64,000 nucleotides of DNA from assembly GCF_000336635.1 (NCBI RefSeq), contig NZ_AOLY01000037.1, forward strand, positions 315,199 to 379,198, read 5' to 3'. The notes beneath the pieces were generated by a model. It worked only from the letters and a program-made list of their open reading frames with translations. It searched no databases and was not told the DNA's origin. The DNA is from Haloarcula japonica DSM 6131 (GTDB lineage Archaea; Halobacteriota; Halobacteria; Halobacteriales; Haloarculaceae). Shown here in pieces: positions 1 through 8,030 of the stretch (its first letter is position 1; each line of letters opens with the position of its first letter). A program made the position numbers and the translations under genes.

Positions 1-1
1 C

Positions 2-73
2 AGCAACGCCGAAGCGGAAACAGCTGACGATTGGCTCAGGTCATTCAGCTTCGCATGGAATCAGCTAATCTGA
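2..73 (+). CDS. possible 3' end of an upstream gene (5' cut by window edge)
   Basis: Frame 2 is open from the window edge to a TGA at 71-73 and would encode a short acidic tail ending in WNQLI. Its composition fits a haloarchaeal C-terminus, but frame 3 is also open over nearly the same distance, so the call is weak. No domain can be recognised from 23 residues. Confidence 0.25.
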   Translation, partial: SNAEAETADDWLRSFSFAWNQLI

Positions 74-134
74 ACACGATGCAGTGACCTGTCCGTACTT
101 TTATGACACGGCTGTGTGAACAAACCTCATGCAA

Positions 135-335
135 ATGGTTTTCAAGAAGATCACGCTCATCGGGACCAGTTCGGAAAGCTTCGACAAAGCCGCTGACGAC
201 GCCATCGAGCGCGCAGAGGCGACACTTGACAATCTCAAGTGGGTCGAAGTGGAGGAACTCGGCGTCGAGATCGCCGGCGTCGAGGGCCGCGAGTACCAAG
301 CTGAGGTCGTCGTGGCGTTCGAACTCGAAGAGTAG
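135..335 (+). CDS. dodecin, flavin-binding dodecameric protein
   Basis: A 66-residue protein of the dodecin family. In Halobacterium, dodecin forms hollow dodecamers that store riboflavin and lumichrome in the cytosol. The whole sequence is one beta-alpha-beta-beta unit: the VFKK start, the helix [13 protein letters not shown], the central KWVEV strand with the tryptophan that stacks on flavin, and the final [12 protein letters not shown] strand. I chose the ATG at 135 rather than the in-frame ATG at 129 because the Halobacterium protein begins MVFKK and a TATA-like CTTTTATG lies about 30-37 bases upstream (98-105). The stop abuts the convergent Fe-S carrier gene. Confidence 0.93.
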   Translation: MVFKKITLIGTSSESFDKAADDAIERAEATLDNLKWVEVEELGVEIAGVEGREYQAEVVVAFELEE

Positions 336-710
336 CTACGTCCGGAAGGACTCGCCACAGCCGCATTCGCTGACCACGTTCGGGTTCTGGACGTGGAACC
401 CGGCCCCTTGCAGGCCGCCCTCGTAGTCGAGTACTGACCCCTCGATGTAGTCGATACTGGCGTCGTCGACGAACACGCGGAGTCCGTTGCGCTCGAACAC
501 CTCGTCGTCATCCTCGGGTTCGTGTTCGAACCGCATCCCGTAGGAGAGACCGGCACAGCCGCCCTGCTGGACGTACAGGCGGAGCCCGGATTCGTCGACG
601 TCCATTCCCTCGCTTTCGAGGAGGTCCAGTGCCTCTCCCGCTGCCTGCTCGGTAACGGCTACGTCCTCGCCCCCGAGGTTCGGATCGCCGTCGTCCGCTG
701 TGCTGCTCAT
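336..710 (-). CDS. A-type iron-sulfur carrier (HesB/IscA/ErpA family)
   Basis: A 124-residue protein that probably carries an Fe-S cluster to apo-enzymes in the cytosol. The first 20 residues are an acidic extension. The HesB domain follows, with the three expected cysteines: one in GGCAGLSYG (about residue 51) and two in the C-terminal CGCGESF. The family also uses the conserved GGLQGAGF segment near residue 97, present here. It converges on the dodecin gene with no gap. Which member (IscA, ErpA or SufA type) cannot be decided from sequence alone. Confidence 0.93.
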   Translation of the reverse strand: MSSTADDGDPNLGGEDVAVTEQAAGEALDLLESEGMDVDESGLRLYVQQGGCAGLSYGMRFEHEPEDDDEVFERNGLRVFVDDASIDYIEGSVLDYEGGLQGAGFHVQNPNVVSECGCGESFRT

Positions 711-806
711 ACACTTACGTGGACGCCCGAACGTGTTAACAGTGACGCCGGTGGGACAGCGCCAAGAATGTCAGCTATGTCCCACCGGTACGCCGGGGGA
801 ACCGCG

Positions 807-2078
807 TTACTCCTCGAACCGTTTGCGGACGCTCTCGGCGTGAGCCTCCAGCCCTTCGGCGTCGGCGAGGGTCGTGATCGTGTCCGCGATGTCGTCCAAC
901 GAATCCTCGGAGAGGCGCTGGACCGTCGTCGACCGAACGAACGTATCCACGGCGAGACCGCCGGTGACCCGTGCGCTGCCGCCGGTCGGCAGGACGTGGT
1001 TCGTCCCTGTCGCGTAGTCGCCGGCCGCAACGGGGCTGTACGGGCCAAGGAACACGGAGCCGGCGGAGGGAATCCGTTCGAGGAGCGATTCGTCGTCAGC
1101 GGCCTGAATCGAGAGGTGTTCGGCGGCGTACTCTTCGGCGAAGAGGACGGCTTCGCTCATCGAGCGAGCGAGAAGAACGCCGGACGCGTCGTTGTCCAGT
1201 GCGGCGCGGATGACCGCCTCGCGTTCCCGGCCGTCTGCCTGCTCGTCGATGGCGACTGTGACCTGCTCAGCGAGGTCCTCGTCATCGGTGACGGCGACGA
1301 CCGAGGCGTTCTCGTCGTGTTCGGCCTGCGCGACGAGGTCGGCCGCGACCAGTTCCGGGTCCGCGTCGCTGTCGGCGACGACCATGATCTCGGAGGGGCC
1401 GGCGAGGAAGTCGATTGCCACGTCGCCGCGGACCTCGGCCTTCGCCGCCGTGACCCAGCGGTTGCCCGGGCCGACGACGATGTCCGTCGCGCTGACGGTT
1501 TCGGTCCCGTAGGCCAGCGCTGCAATAGCCTGTGCGCCGCCGACCTGGTAGACGGCGTCGGCCCCAGCGACGTGGATGGCGGCCAGTGTGACTGGGTTGA
1601 CCTCATCGGCCGGTGGGGTGGCGACAGCGACGTGTTCGACGCCGGCGACCTTCGCCGGGATGACGCCCATCAGCGCGCTGGAGGGGTAGGCCGCCGTGCC
1701 ACCGGGCGCGTACACACCAGCGCTGTCGAGCGGGCGGAACCGGCGACCCAGTTCGCGCCCGTCGAAGTCGTCACGCCAGTCCTCTGGGACCTGTCGTTCG
1801 TGGAACGCGCGGATGTTCGCCGCGGCGTCCTCGATGGCCTCGCGCACGTCGTCGTCAATCTCCTCGTAGGCTCGCTCGGCGGCATCCGTGATATCGATGT
1901 TGCCCACCGAGACATCGTCGAATTCCTCAGCGAAGCGCCGCAGTGCCACGTCGCCCTCCTCGTGGACCTGTGAGACGATATCGCGCACGTCGTCTCTGAC
2001 GGCGTCGACACCGGCGTCGCGGTCGAAGAAAGCGGCCCGTTCATCGGGACCCAGGTCGGCTATCGTCCGTACGTTCAT
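807..2078 (-). CDS. hisD: histidinol dehydrogenase
   Basis: A 423-residue enzyme for the last two NAD-dependent oxidations of histidine synthesis, L-histidinol to L-histidine. Family landmarks run in order: YAPGGTAAYPSS near residue 120, GPGN near 200, AGPSEIM near 232, QAEHD near 257 (zinc-ligand Gln and His), EHLSIQ, GDYATGTNHVLPT with the zinc-ligand Asp, and a C-terminal EAHAESV with the last zinc ligand. The ATG at 2078 is chosen because the family begins about there; the frame stays open to 2162 but that part does not look like the family. No other his gene lies next to it, as is common in haloarchaea. Confidence 0.97.
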   Translation of the reverse strand: MNVRTIADLGPDERAAFFDRDAGVDAVRDDVRDIVSQVHEEGDVALRRFAEEFDDVSVGNIDITDAAERAYEEIDDDVREAIEDAAANIRAFHERQVPEDWRDDFDGRELGRRFRPLDSAGVYAPGGTAAYPSSALMGVIPAKVAGVEHVAVATPPADEVNPVTLAAIHVAGADAVYQVGGAQAIAALAYGTETVSATDIVVGPGNRWVTAAKAEVRGDVAIDFLAGPSEIMVVADSDADPELVAADLVAQAEHDENASVVAVTDDEDLAEQVTVAIDEQADGREREAVIRAALDNDASGVLLARSMSEAVLFAEEYAAEHLSIQAADDESLLERIPSAGSVFLGPYSPVAAGDYATGTNHVLPTGGSARVTGGLAVDTFVRSTTVQRLSEDSLDDIADTITTLADAEGLEAHAESVRKRFEE

Positions 2079-2216
2079 ACGCCTGATTCGGGACGGGGCA
2101 AAAAACGGGTTTCCCTTCGTCGGCCGGCAACGGCAATAAATCGGACTGAGGGAGCAACACACCGTAGCCGTCGAGCAGCAGGTGCTCCGGAACTGAGGCG
2201 CGCCGGGATAGGGCCC

Positions 2217-2234
2217 AGTCGCGATATCGCGACT
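2217..2234. promoter_or_regulatory. perfect 18-base palindrome between hisD and the next gene
   Basis: The sequence AGTCGCGATATCGCGACT is its own reverse complement without a spacer. It sits 138 bases upstream of hisD and 55 bases upstream of the divergent gene at 2289, so it could be a shared operator. No known haloarchaeal regulator motif is recognised. It contains an NruI-like TCGCGA pair and could also be chance in GC-rich DNA. Confidence 0.35.
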
Positions 2235-2288
2235 AACGGCCGGTCACTCCCTCGTCACCGTTTTCCGGCACTCGGGCCTACACCCGGT

Positions 2289-3215
2289 ATGGATTCAGTC
2301 GACGACCATCGTCGCCGGACGACCGATCTGTCCCCAGCGACGGTAGAATATTTTGCGCCCGAACTAGCGACCATTGAGAGCTATCTCGAAACGGTCCCGC
2401 CGACCATCGATACGGCGGCCGGCGACGCCGCAGTCGGCCCGATACACACGCTCCCGTGGTTCTACGTGGCTGACCTGACCGGCTGGCGTGGCAGCACACT
2501 CGCCCGACTGCTGGCGGCAGAACGGGACGCGGCCTGCTACGAACTCTCGGCCGGCGCTGCGGATGCGATTCCGGCCCTGTGGTCGCTCATCGACGAGAGC
2601 GGCAACGGCCCCGTCGTGCTCCATCTGGACCTACAGGGCGAAGGCGGGCGGATTCCACGGACGCTCCGAGAGGCGCTCCGGCGCGGCTATGAGCACAGCC
2701 CTGACGGCTGGGACGAGCCGGTGCGCGGCGAACCGGCGAACCTCCACGTCGTCTTCACCGATACGAACCCGTCGAAGCGACTGGAAGCACCACTGCCCGC
2801 TGCAACCACGCCCACCACCGGCGCTGTCCTTTCATATGCCCCTCGCCGGAGTATGGTCCCGGAACGGCCTGATGGAACGACGATGCTCTCGGACCCGCCG
2901 GCGCTTCACGACCGTGAGGCCGAACTGGAACAGTTCCTGCTGGCCGCGATAGCTGACTACGGTGACAACGACGCCAGACAGCAGTACGTCGACAACGCCG
3001 TCGAAGTTCTGTCGATAACCCACTCGCTCATCGGGAAGCGCGACCTGCTGTTCGACGTGTCACCGCGGCTAGCGCTGAAGTACGGCGGTCTGCTGGACGA
3101 GCTTTCGGTCGGTGCGGCGACGGAACGACTCGGACGAGACGTGCTCGGGCAGGTGCCACAGAGTCCCGGAAGTGAGAATATCCGGGCAACGCTACAGGAT
3201 TTGCTGCCGAAATAG
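2289..3215 (+). CDS. conserved haloarchaeal protein of unknown function
   Basis: A 308-residue soluble acidic protein that I do not recognise. Visible features are an N-terminal region with WFYVADLTGW, a hydrophobic strand PVVLHLDLQGEG near residue 115 followed by an arginine-rich helix, a second strand LHVVFTD near residue 150, and a helical C-terminal third. This strand/helix order hints at an alpha/beta fold, but no nucleotide-binding or catalytic motif is clear. It has no signal peptide or membrane segment. It is divergent from hisD and convergent with the YchF gene. Codon use matches its neighbours, so it is very likely a real gene. Confidence 0.8.
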   Translation: MDSVDDHRRRTTDLSPATVEYFAPELATIESYLETVPPTIDTAAGDAAVGPIHTLPWFYVADLTGWRGSTLARLLAAERDAACYELSAGAADAIPALWSLIDESGNGPVVLHLDLQGEGGRIPRTLREALRRGYEHSPDGWDEPVRGEPANLHVVFTDTNPSKRLEAPLPAATTPTTGAVLSYAPRRSMVPERPDGTTMLSDPPALHDREAELEQFLLAAIADYGDNDARQQYVDNAVEVLSITHSLIGKRDLLFDVSPRLALKYGGLLDELSVGAATERLGRDVLGQVPQSPGSENIRATLQDLLPK

Positions 3216-3253
3216 GTGGCCGAGAAGTCGGTTGTAGCGCCGTCAGCGTGTAC

Positions 3254-4435
3254 TCAGTTCGCGTCGCTGACGATTTTGATGACCGCTCCCTCTTCGAGTT
3301 CCGTCTCGTCGCTGATACGCCGGTTCTCGCGAGCGTCGACGGCGTGGATGTAGCCGTCGCCGATGTCCGAGTGGACGGCGTAGGCGAGGTCTTTGGGGGT
3401 TGCACCCCGTCGCAGCAGGAACGCGTCGGGGAGGACGTTCTCCTGGCCGTCGGTCCAGTGTGTTTCATTCTGGACGGGGTAGGCCGTCAGGTGGTCCAGC
3501 AGGTCGTAAACAGCAGTGTCAAGGGAGCCCTGAACGCCGGTGCCACCCCACTCGTCCATCACGCCGCGGATGCGGTTCAGCCCCTCGCGTTGCTGGTCGC
3601 TTACGTCGCCGACGATGTCGAAGTCCGGATCGCCCGGGTCGTAGTCGATGACGCCGGCCTGCGCGGCGTTTCGCAGCGCGAGTTCGCCGTCGGCCGTCGC
3701 TGGCACGACCACGTCGGCGGCTTCCTGCAGGGCCTCTATGTTCCCCTCCGGGGCGATATCGGCTTTGTTCGCGACGACGACGAGCGGCTTCGTCCGCTGG
3801 CGGATCTCCGTCGCCAGCGCCTCGCGGTGTTCGTCGGTCCAGGCGATGGGGTCCTCGGGGTACTCCAGGTCACGGAGCGTCCGTGCCACGTCGAGCTCCG
3901 AGGCCCCGACGCCGGCCAACATGTCAACGAGCGACTCGTCGAGTTTGAAGTCCGGCGAGCGGGACTGGCGTTCGATGGACTCCCAGTTGCGTTCGACGAT
4001 GCTGGCGAGCCACAGGTCCATCTCCTCCTCGATGAAGTGGACGTCTTCGACGGGGTCGTGCTCGCCGACTTCAACGGGTTCTCCCTCGGCGTCGGTCCCG
4101 CCGGAGGCGTCGACGACGTTGAGGATCACGTCGGCGGTCGACAGCTCGTCGAGGAACTGGTTCCCGAGGCCGCGGCCCTCGTGTGCGCCGGGGACGAGGC
4201 CGGCCACGTCGATGAGTTCCACCGGGACGTAGCGCTTGCCGTCCCGGCAGTTGTCGTCGCCACAGCGCTCCTCTAAGTCGAGACAGGGACAGTCCGTGCG
4301 GACGTGGCTGACCCCGCGGTTGGCGTCGATGGTCGTGAACGGGTAGTTCCCCACGTCCACGTCGGCCATCGTCGCCGCCTTGTAGAAAGTAGACTTGCCG
4401 GCGTTCGGTTTGCCGGCCAGCGCGATAGAGAGCAT
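3254..4435 (-). CDS. YchF/OLA1-type GTP-binding protein with TGS domain
   Basis: A 393-residue cytosolic P-loop NTPase of the Obg/YchF family, associated with ribosomes and translation. The G1 loop GKPNAGKST is at residues 8-16, G2/G3 follow with FTTIDANRG and [16 protein letters not shown], and G4 is NKAD near residue 225. The archaeal insert between G1 and G3 carries a Cys-rich stretch ([10 protein letters not shown]...C). The last 70 residues form a TGS domain ([16 protein letters not shown]). Bacterial YchF prefers ATP through a changed G4; here NKAD is canonical, so GTP is expected. The start ATG gives the standard N-terminus. Confidence 0.95.
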   Translation of the reverse strand: MLSIALAGKPNAGKSTFYKAATMADVDVGNYPFTTIDANRGVSHVRTDCPCLDLEERCGDDNCRDGKRYVPVELIDVAGLVPGAHEGRGLGNQFLDELSTADVILNVVDASGGTDAEGEPVEVGEHDPVEDVHFIEEEMDLWLASIVERNWESIERQSRSPDFKLDESLVDMLAGVGASELDVARTLRDLEYPEDPIAWTDEHREALATEIRQRTKPLVVVANKADIAPEGNIEALQEAADVVVPATADGELALRNAAQAGVIDYDPGDPDFDIVGDVSDQQREGLNRIRGVMDEWGGTGVQGSLDTAVYDLLDHLTAYPVQNETHWTDGQENVLPDAFLLRRGATPKDLAYAVHSDIGDGYIHAVDARENRRISDETELEEGAVIKIVSDAN

Positions 4436-4480
4436 GGCAGACTCTACCAGTAGCCGCCGAAAGGGGGTTTCGGTTCGGAC

Positions 4481-5590
4481 CTACAGGCTGATCCACTCGC
4501 CGCGCTCGTCGCTGCGTTCGATAGCGTCGAGGACCTGCTGTGCGGCGAGGCCGTCAGCGAAGGACGGCTCCTGTTCGCCGCCGTCTGCCACGGCCGAGAG
4601 GAACTCGTAGTTCTCGTGGACGAACGTGTGTTCCCAGCCGATGACGTGGCCGGGGGGCCACCAGTGGTCGACGTAGGGGTCGTCAGCGTCGGTGACGAGC
4701 ACCTGCTGGAAGCCGCGGTCGCCCTCGGTGAGCACCTGTAGTTCGTTCAGCCGTTCGAGGTCGAACTTGATTGCGCCTTTCGACCCCTCGATTTCGATAG
4801 TGTGGGCGTTCTTGTGGCCGTTGGCGACCCGTGACGCTTCGAGCGTTCCCATCACACCGCTGTCGAAGGCAATCTGGGCGCTGTAGGCGTCGTCGACGGT
4901 CACCGGGCGCGTCTCGTCGCTCCCCTCCACGGGGCGCTCCTCGGTGAACGTTCGGAGATGCCCGCTCACATCGGTTATCTCGCCGGCGGTGTCGCCCAGC
5001 AGGAACCGGGCCAGGTCGACCGTGTGCGACCCGAGGTCGCCCAGCGCCCCGCTGCCGGCCATCTCCGCGTCGTTGCGCCAGGACCACGGTGCGTCGGGGT
5101 CGACCAGCCAGTCCTGGAGGTACTGTCCGCGGAAGTGGTGAATCTCGCCCAGTTCCCCGTCGTCGATGAGCCCCTTGGCGTACTGGATCGCCGGGACGAA
5201 GCGATAGTTGAACGCCGCGCCCGCGGGGACATCAGCGTCGGCGGCGGCCTCGGCCATTTCCTCGGCCGTATCCAGCGTCGGCGCGAGCGGCTTCTCACAG
5301 AACGTCGGCGTGCCGGCTTCCAGCGCCGCGATTGACGGCTCGGCGTGGACGTGGTTCGGGCCGAGGTTGTAGAACACGTCCACCTCGTCGATGACAGCCT
5401 CCCAGTCCGTCGCGGTCCGGTCGAAGCCGAACTGGTCGGCCGCGTCGGCCAACGCGTCCTCGTCGCGGCCGACGAGCACGTCCTTGTTGACGGCCGGTGC
5501 TTCGGGGAAGAACATGGGCAGGCGGTCCAGCGCGTTCGCGTGGGCCTTGCCCATGAAGCGGTAGCCGAGCATGCCGATATCGAGGGTCAT
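4481..5590 (-). CDS. Gfo/Idh/MocA family oxidoreductase
   Basis: A 369-residue NAD(P)-dependent sugar or inositol dehydrogenase-like enzyme. The N-terminal Rossmann fold starts IGMLGYRFMGKAHANAL (residues 5-21) and the family EKP signature (FCEKPLAP) is near residue 98, where the Lys is catalytic in relatives. The C-terminal alpha/beta domain has the GDLGSHTVDLARFLLG segment near residue 188. A sugar isomerase/epimerase gene lies 1.3 kb away on the same strand; such pairs often degrade or remodel inositols or sugars. The substrate cannot be read from the sequence. Confidence 0.92.
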   Translation of the reverse strand: MTLDIGMLGYRFMGKAHANALDRLPMFFPEAPAVNKDVLVGRDEDALADAADQFGFDRTATDWEAVIDEVDVFYNLGPNHVHAEPSIAALEAGTPTFCEKPLAPTLDTAEEMAEAAADADVPAGAAFNYRFVPAIQYAKGLIDDGELGEIHHFRGQYLQDWLVDPDAPWSWRNDAEMAGSGALGDLGSHTVDLARFLLGDTAGEITDVSGHLRTFTEERPVEGSDETRPVTVDDAYSAQIAFDSGVMGTLEASRVANGHKNAHTIEIEGSKGAIKFDLERLNELQVLTEGDRGFQQVLVTDADDPYVDHWWPPGHVIGWEHTFVHENYEFLSAVADGGEQEPSFADGLAAQQVLDAIERSDERGEWISL

Positions 5591-5692
5591 ACCTGGCTGT
5601 TCACTCGGGGGCGAAATAACGCTCAGGGTGACGGCAGGACGGCGGGCCGCCGCGAGGGAAAAGACGAAACCGGATGCGCGCGTTGCTCCTGC

Positions 5693-6073
5693 ATGGCCAC
5701 TGAAACGACCGTTCGTATCGAGGACATCATGTCGACGCCGTTAGAGACGATATCTGCCGACGAAACCGTCAAAGCGGCCGCGACGCAGATGCAAGCGCAG
5801 AACATCAACGGCATCTTCGTGCCGGGGGCGCAGGCGGGTATCATCACGACCACTGATATCGTCGACGCCGTCGCGGCCGGGAAGGACCTCTCGTCGGCGA
5901 CCGTCGGTGAGGTGATGACGTCGCCGGTCGAGCGGGTGACGACCTCGCTCGAACTGGGCGAGGCCGCCGCGATGATGACGACCTACGACATCAAGCACCT
6001 CCCCGTCATCGACAAACACCAGGACTACGTCGGCATGGTGTCGTCGACGGACATCACGCAAGCGCTCTCCTGA
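5693..6073 (+). CDS. CBS domain pair protein
   Basis: A 126-residue protein made only of two CBS repeats, which typically bind adenosyl nucleotides as energy sensors. Repeat one has IEDIMSTPLETISADETV and NGIFVPG; repeat two has VGEVMTSPVERV, KHLPVID and VGMVSSTDI. I chose ATG 5693 (MATETTVRIEDIM) because the upstream open frame has no CBS homology and overlaps the promoter region of the divergent oxidoreductase. Its target is unknown; single CBS-pair proteins are abundant in haloarchaea. Confidence 0.93.
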   Translation: MATETTVRIEDIMSTPLETISADETVKAAATQMQAQNINGIFVPGAQAGIITTTDIVDAVAAGKDLSSATVGEVMTSPVERVTTSLELGEAAAMMTTYDIKHLPVIDKHQDYVGMVSSTDITQALS

Positions 6074-6108
6074 ACGCGGCTGTTTTCCGGCCGACTCCCG
6101 TCGGCTGT

Positions 6109-6822
6109 TCAGATGAAGTCGTCCAGGCCGGACGCGTCGCCGTCGTTGTCGCCCGTTCCGGGCAGTGCGTCGGCGATGGCCGACGTGAACGAGTCGAGGC
6201 CGCGGGTTTGGTACCAGACCGTTCCGGGACCGGTGAAATCCATCACGAGTCCTTCGCCGCTGAGCAACGTCGACTTCAGTCCGCCGACGCGGTGAGCATC
6301 AAATGAAACTGACTCGTCCCAAGCGACGACGTGGTCGTTGTCGATTGTATAGGACTCGCCGGCGTCGAGTTCAACGGTCTCCAGCCCGCCGAAGGCCTCG
6401 ATGAGGACGTTTCCGGTCCCTTTCAGCGCTAGCGGCGTGATGCTCGCGCCGGCCAGCATCGACTTGATACCGCCGAACTCGGAGTCGATATCGATGTCAG
6501 GGTCGGCCGCGAGAAACGCCCCGTCTACCGCGTATAGCGTCTCGCCAGTGAGTTCGTGGTGGTGGACGTCGCCTGGCGTCGGCGGCGCGAGGGTTACGGT
6601 TCCGGGGCCGCCCCTGGCAGTGAACTCGTTTGCGAGCAGCGACTCGCCGCCGAGCATCGACTTCGCGGAGCTGAGGAGGCCGTCCCGGCTGGTCGTCGTT
6701 TCGATTTCGATAGTCGGCGAGTGACTGACCATCGCGCCGGGTTCGGCGAGTATCGATTCGCCGCTGTCGAGGGCAGCGCGGACGTGCGTGTACGAGGGCT
6801 TGTGTGTGAGTTCGATGTCCAT
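6109..6822 (-). CDS. AIM24/TIGR00266 family protein
   Basis: A 237-residue all-beta protein of the AIM24 family (TIGR00266 type). Family features seen: VRAALDSGESILAEPGAMVSHSPTI at the N-terminus, the glycine-rich block GGESLLANEFTARGGPGTV in the middle, LIEAFGGLETVEL near residue 145, and FTGPGTVWYQTRGLDSF near the end. The molecular role is not established; the family is often found beside stress or membrane genes. The gene lies downstream of a TATA box at 6871-6877 and a 20-base inverted repeat (6831-6850), so the 5' leader may be regulated. Confidence 0.9.
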   Translation of the reverse strand: MDIELTHKPSYTHVRAALDSGESILAEPGAMVSHSPTIEIETTTSRDGLLSSAKSMLGGESLLANEFTARGGPGTVTLAPPTPGDVHHHELTGETLYAVDGAFLAADPDIDIDSEFGGIKSMLAGASITPLALKGTGNVLIEAFGGLETVELDAGESYTIDNDHVVAWDESVSFDAHRVGGLKSTLLSGEGLVMDFTGPGTVWYQTRGLDSFTSAIADALPGTGDNDGDASGLDDFI

Positions 6823-6830
6823 ATAGTATC

Positions 6831-6850
6831 ACTGGATCGAATAATCCAGT
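6831..6850. promoter_or_regulatory. inverted repeat ACTGGAT-6-ATCCAGT in front of the AIM24-like gene
   Basis: Two perfect 7-base arms flank a 6-base centre, 9 bases upstream of the start codon at 6822 (minus strand). The arms are themselves flanked by direct copies of TAGTATC (6824-6830 and 6853-6859). A minus-strand TATA box (TTATATAG, around 6870-6877) puts the predicted transcription start inside the repeat. It may therefore be an operator or an mRNA hairpin masking translation. Confidence 0.45.
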
Positions 6851-6916
6851 CGTAGTATCTCACAGACACTATATAAGCGTAAGTGTCGGAAAAAGCCGCT
6901 TCGATGGTTCTATTGC

Positions 6917-7885
6917 TTACTCAGCCCAGTAGGCGTCACCGGGCTGGGTCTCGAAGACGGCGCGATCAAGCACATCGACTGCTTTCTCCAGCCCCTCACG
7001 GGCGCTGGTGAGCGAGTCCTCGTGTTCGATAGAGAGCGCGCCGTCGTAGCCGACCATCCGCAGCGTCGACACGACGTCTTTCCAGTGAGACTCGTCGTGG
7101 CCGTAGCCGATTGAGCGGAACAGCCACGACCGGTCTGCCTCGTCCGTATACGGCGCGGTGTCCAGTACGCCCTTCTCGCGGGCGTTTGAGTCGTACACTT
7201 TCGTGTCCTTGGCGTGGAAGTGGTGGATGGCGTCGTGCTCACCGAGTAGGCGAATGGCCTCGGTCACGTCGATGCCTTGCCAGTACAGGTGCGAGGGGTC
7301 GAAGTTCGCCCCGATGCGGTCGTTCGTCCGCCGGCGGAGTTCCAGCAGCCCGCGGGGTTCATACACCAACATGTTGGGATGCATCTCGATACCGACATTT
7401 ACGTCGTGTGCGCCCGCGTGGGCCGCGAGGTCCAACCAGTACTCGTCGGCGACGCGCCACTGGTACTCGTGGGCGTCGGCGTGTTCGGTCGGCCACGGGG
7501 CGGTGATCCAGTTCGGGACCTCGTCGTTCGGGCCGCCGGCGGGCAGGCCCGAGAACCCCGTGACGGTGTTCACGTCGAGCTGGTCGGCCAGCCGGATCGC
7601 CTCCCGGAGTTCCCGATCTGCCTCGGCAGCGCGCTCGTCGTCCGGGTGGAGCGGATTGTTGTGAGTCGCCAGCGCACTCACTCGGAGGTCGTGTTCGTCC
7701 AAGAGCGACTGCAGTTCGGCCTGCTTCTCCTCGTCGTCGAGGTACGCCTGCCGGTCGAGGTGGTCGTCGCCGGGGAAGCCACCACACCCCAGTTCGACCG
7801 CATCGACGCCCAGGTCGTCGAGATACGCCAGTGCTTCGTCGAGCGACTGTCCACCGAGTGGAACTGTCAGTACACCGATGTCCAT
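6917..7885 (-). CDS. sugar phosphate isomerase/epimerase (xylose isomerase-like TIM barrel)
   Basis: A 322-residue AP-endonuclease-2-like TIM barrel. Strand motifs DIGVLTVPL (start), AVELGCGGFPG near 40, VSALATHNNPLHP near 85, GIEMHPNMLVYEP near 180, IGANFDPSHLYWQG near 210 and HFHAKDTKVYD near 240 carry the His/Glu/Asp metal ligands of the family. The ATG at 7885 is preferred over 7933 because the barrel starts there and a T-rich box lies about 25 bases upstream; the extra 16 residues do not fit. A 16-base palindrome at 7895-7910 overlaps this promoter. Likely partner of the Gfo/Idh/MocA enzyme. Confidence 0.92.
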   Translation of the reverse strand: MDIGVLTVPLGGQSLDEALAYLDDLGVDAVELGCGGFPGDDHLDRQAYLDDEEKQAELQSLLDEHDLRVSALATHNNPLHPDDERAAEADRELREAIRLADQLDVNTVTGFSGLPAGGPNDEVPNWITAPWPTEHADAHEYQWRVADEYWLDLAAHAGAHDVNVGIEMHPNMLVYEPRGLLELRRRTNDRIGANFDPSHLYWQGIDVTEAIRLLGEHDAIHHFHAKDTKVYDSNAREKGVLDTAPYTDEADRSWLFRSIGYGHDESHWKDVVSTLRMVGYDGALSIEHEDSLTSAREGLEKAVDVLDRAVFETQPGDAYWAE

Positions 7886-7894
7886 GCCCGGCGA

Positions 7895-7910
7895 TACAAC
7901 CGGTGTTGTA
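7895..7910. promoter_or_regulatory. candidate operator TACAACCGGTGTTGTA
   Basis: Arms TACAAC and GTTGTA are perfect inverted repeats around CGGT. The site lies 10-25 bases before the sugar isomerase ATG and overlaps the minus-strand T-rich TATA region (7908-7917), a repressor-like position. A copy differing at a single base (TACAACGGGTGTTGTA) is at 40949-40964, in front of the GH13 glucosidase. Confidence 0.6.
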
Positions 7911-8030
7911 AAAAAACGTACCGCTGGCCCCACCGTCCATCTGTCTGACCAGCAAGCGACACGGACCGGAGACGGGACAATGACAGACGGTGGCGTAAAG
8001 GCTTAACCCGGAGCGTACAGTGGTTTAGTC

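Noticed and set aside
522-1973. Long open frame on the plus strand (483 codons) opposite the Fe-S carrier gene and hisD
   Set aside because: It lies antisense to two well-recognised genes, and its translation has the Arg/Asp/Val-rich pattern of shadow frames in GC-rich DNA.
3248-4276. 342-codon plus-strand frame opposite the YchF gene
   Set aside because: The minus-strand protein has G1, G4 and TGS motifs; the plus frame has no family resemblance.
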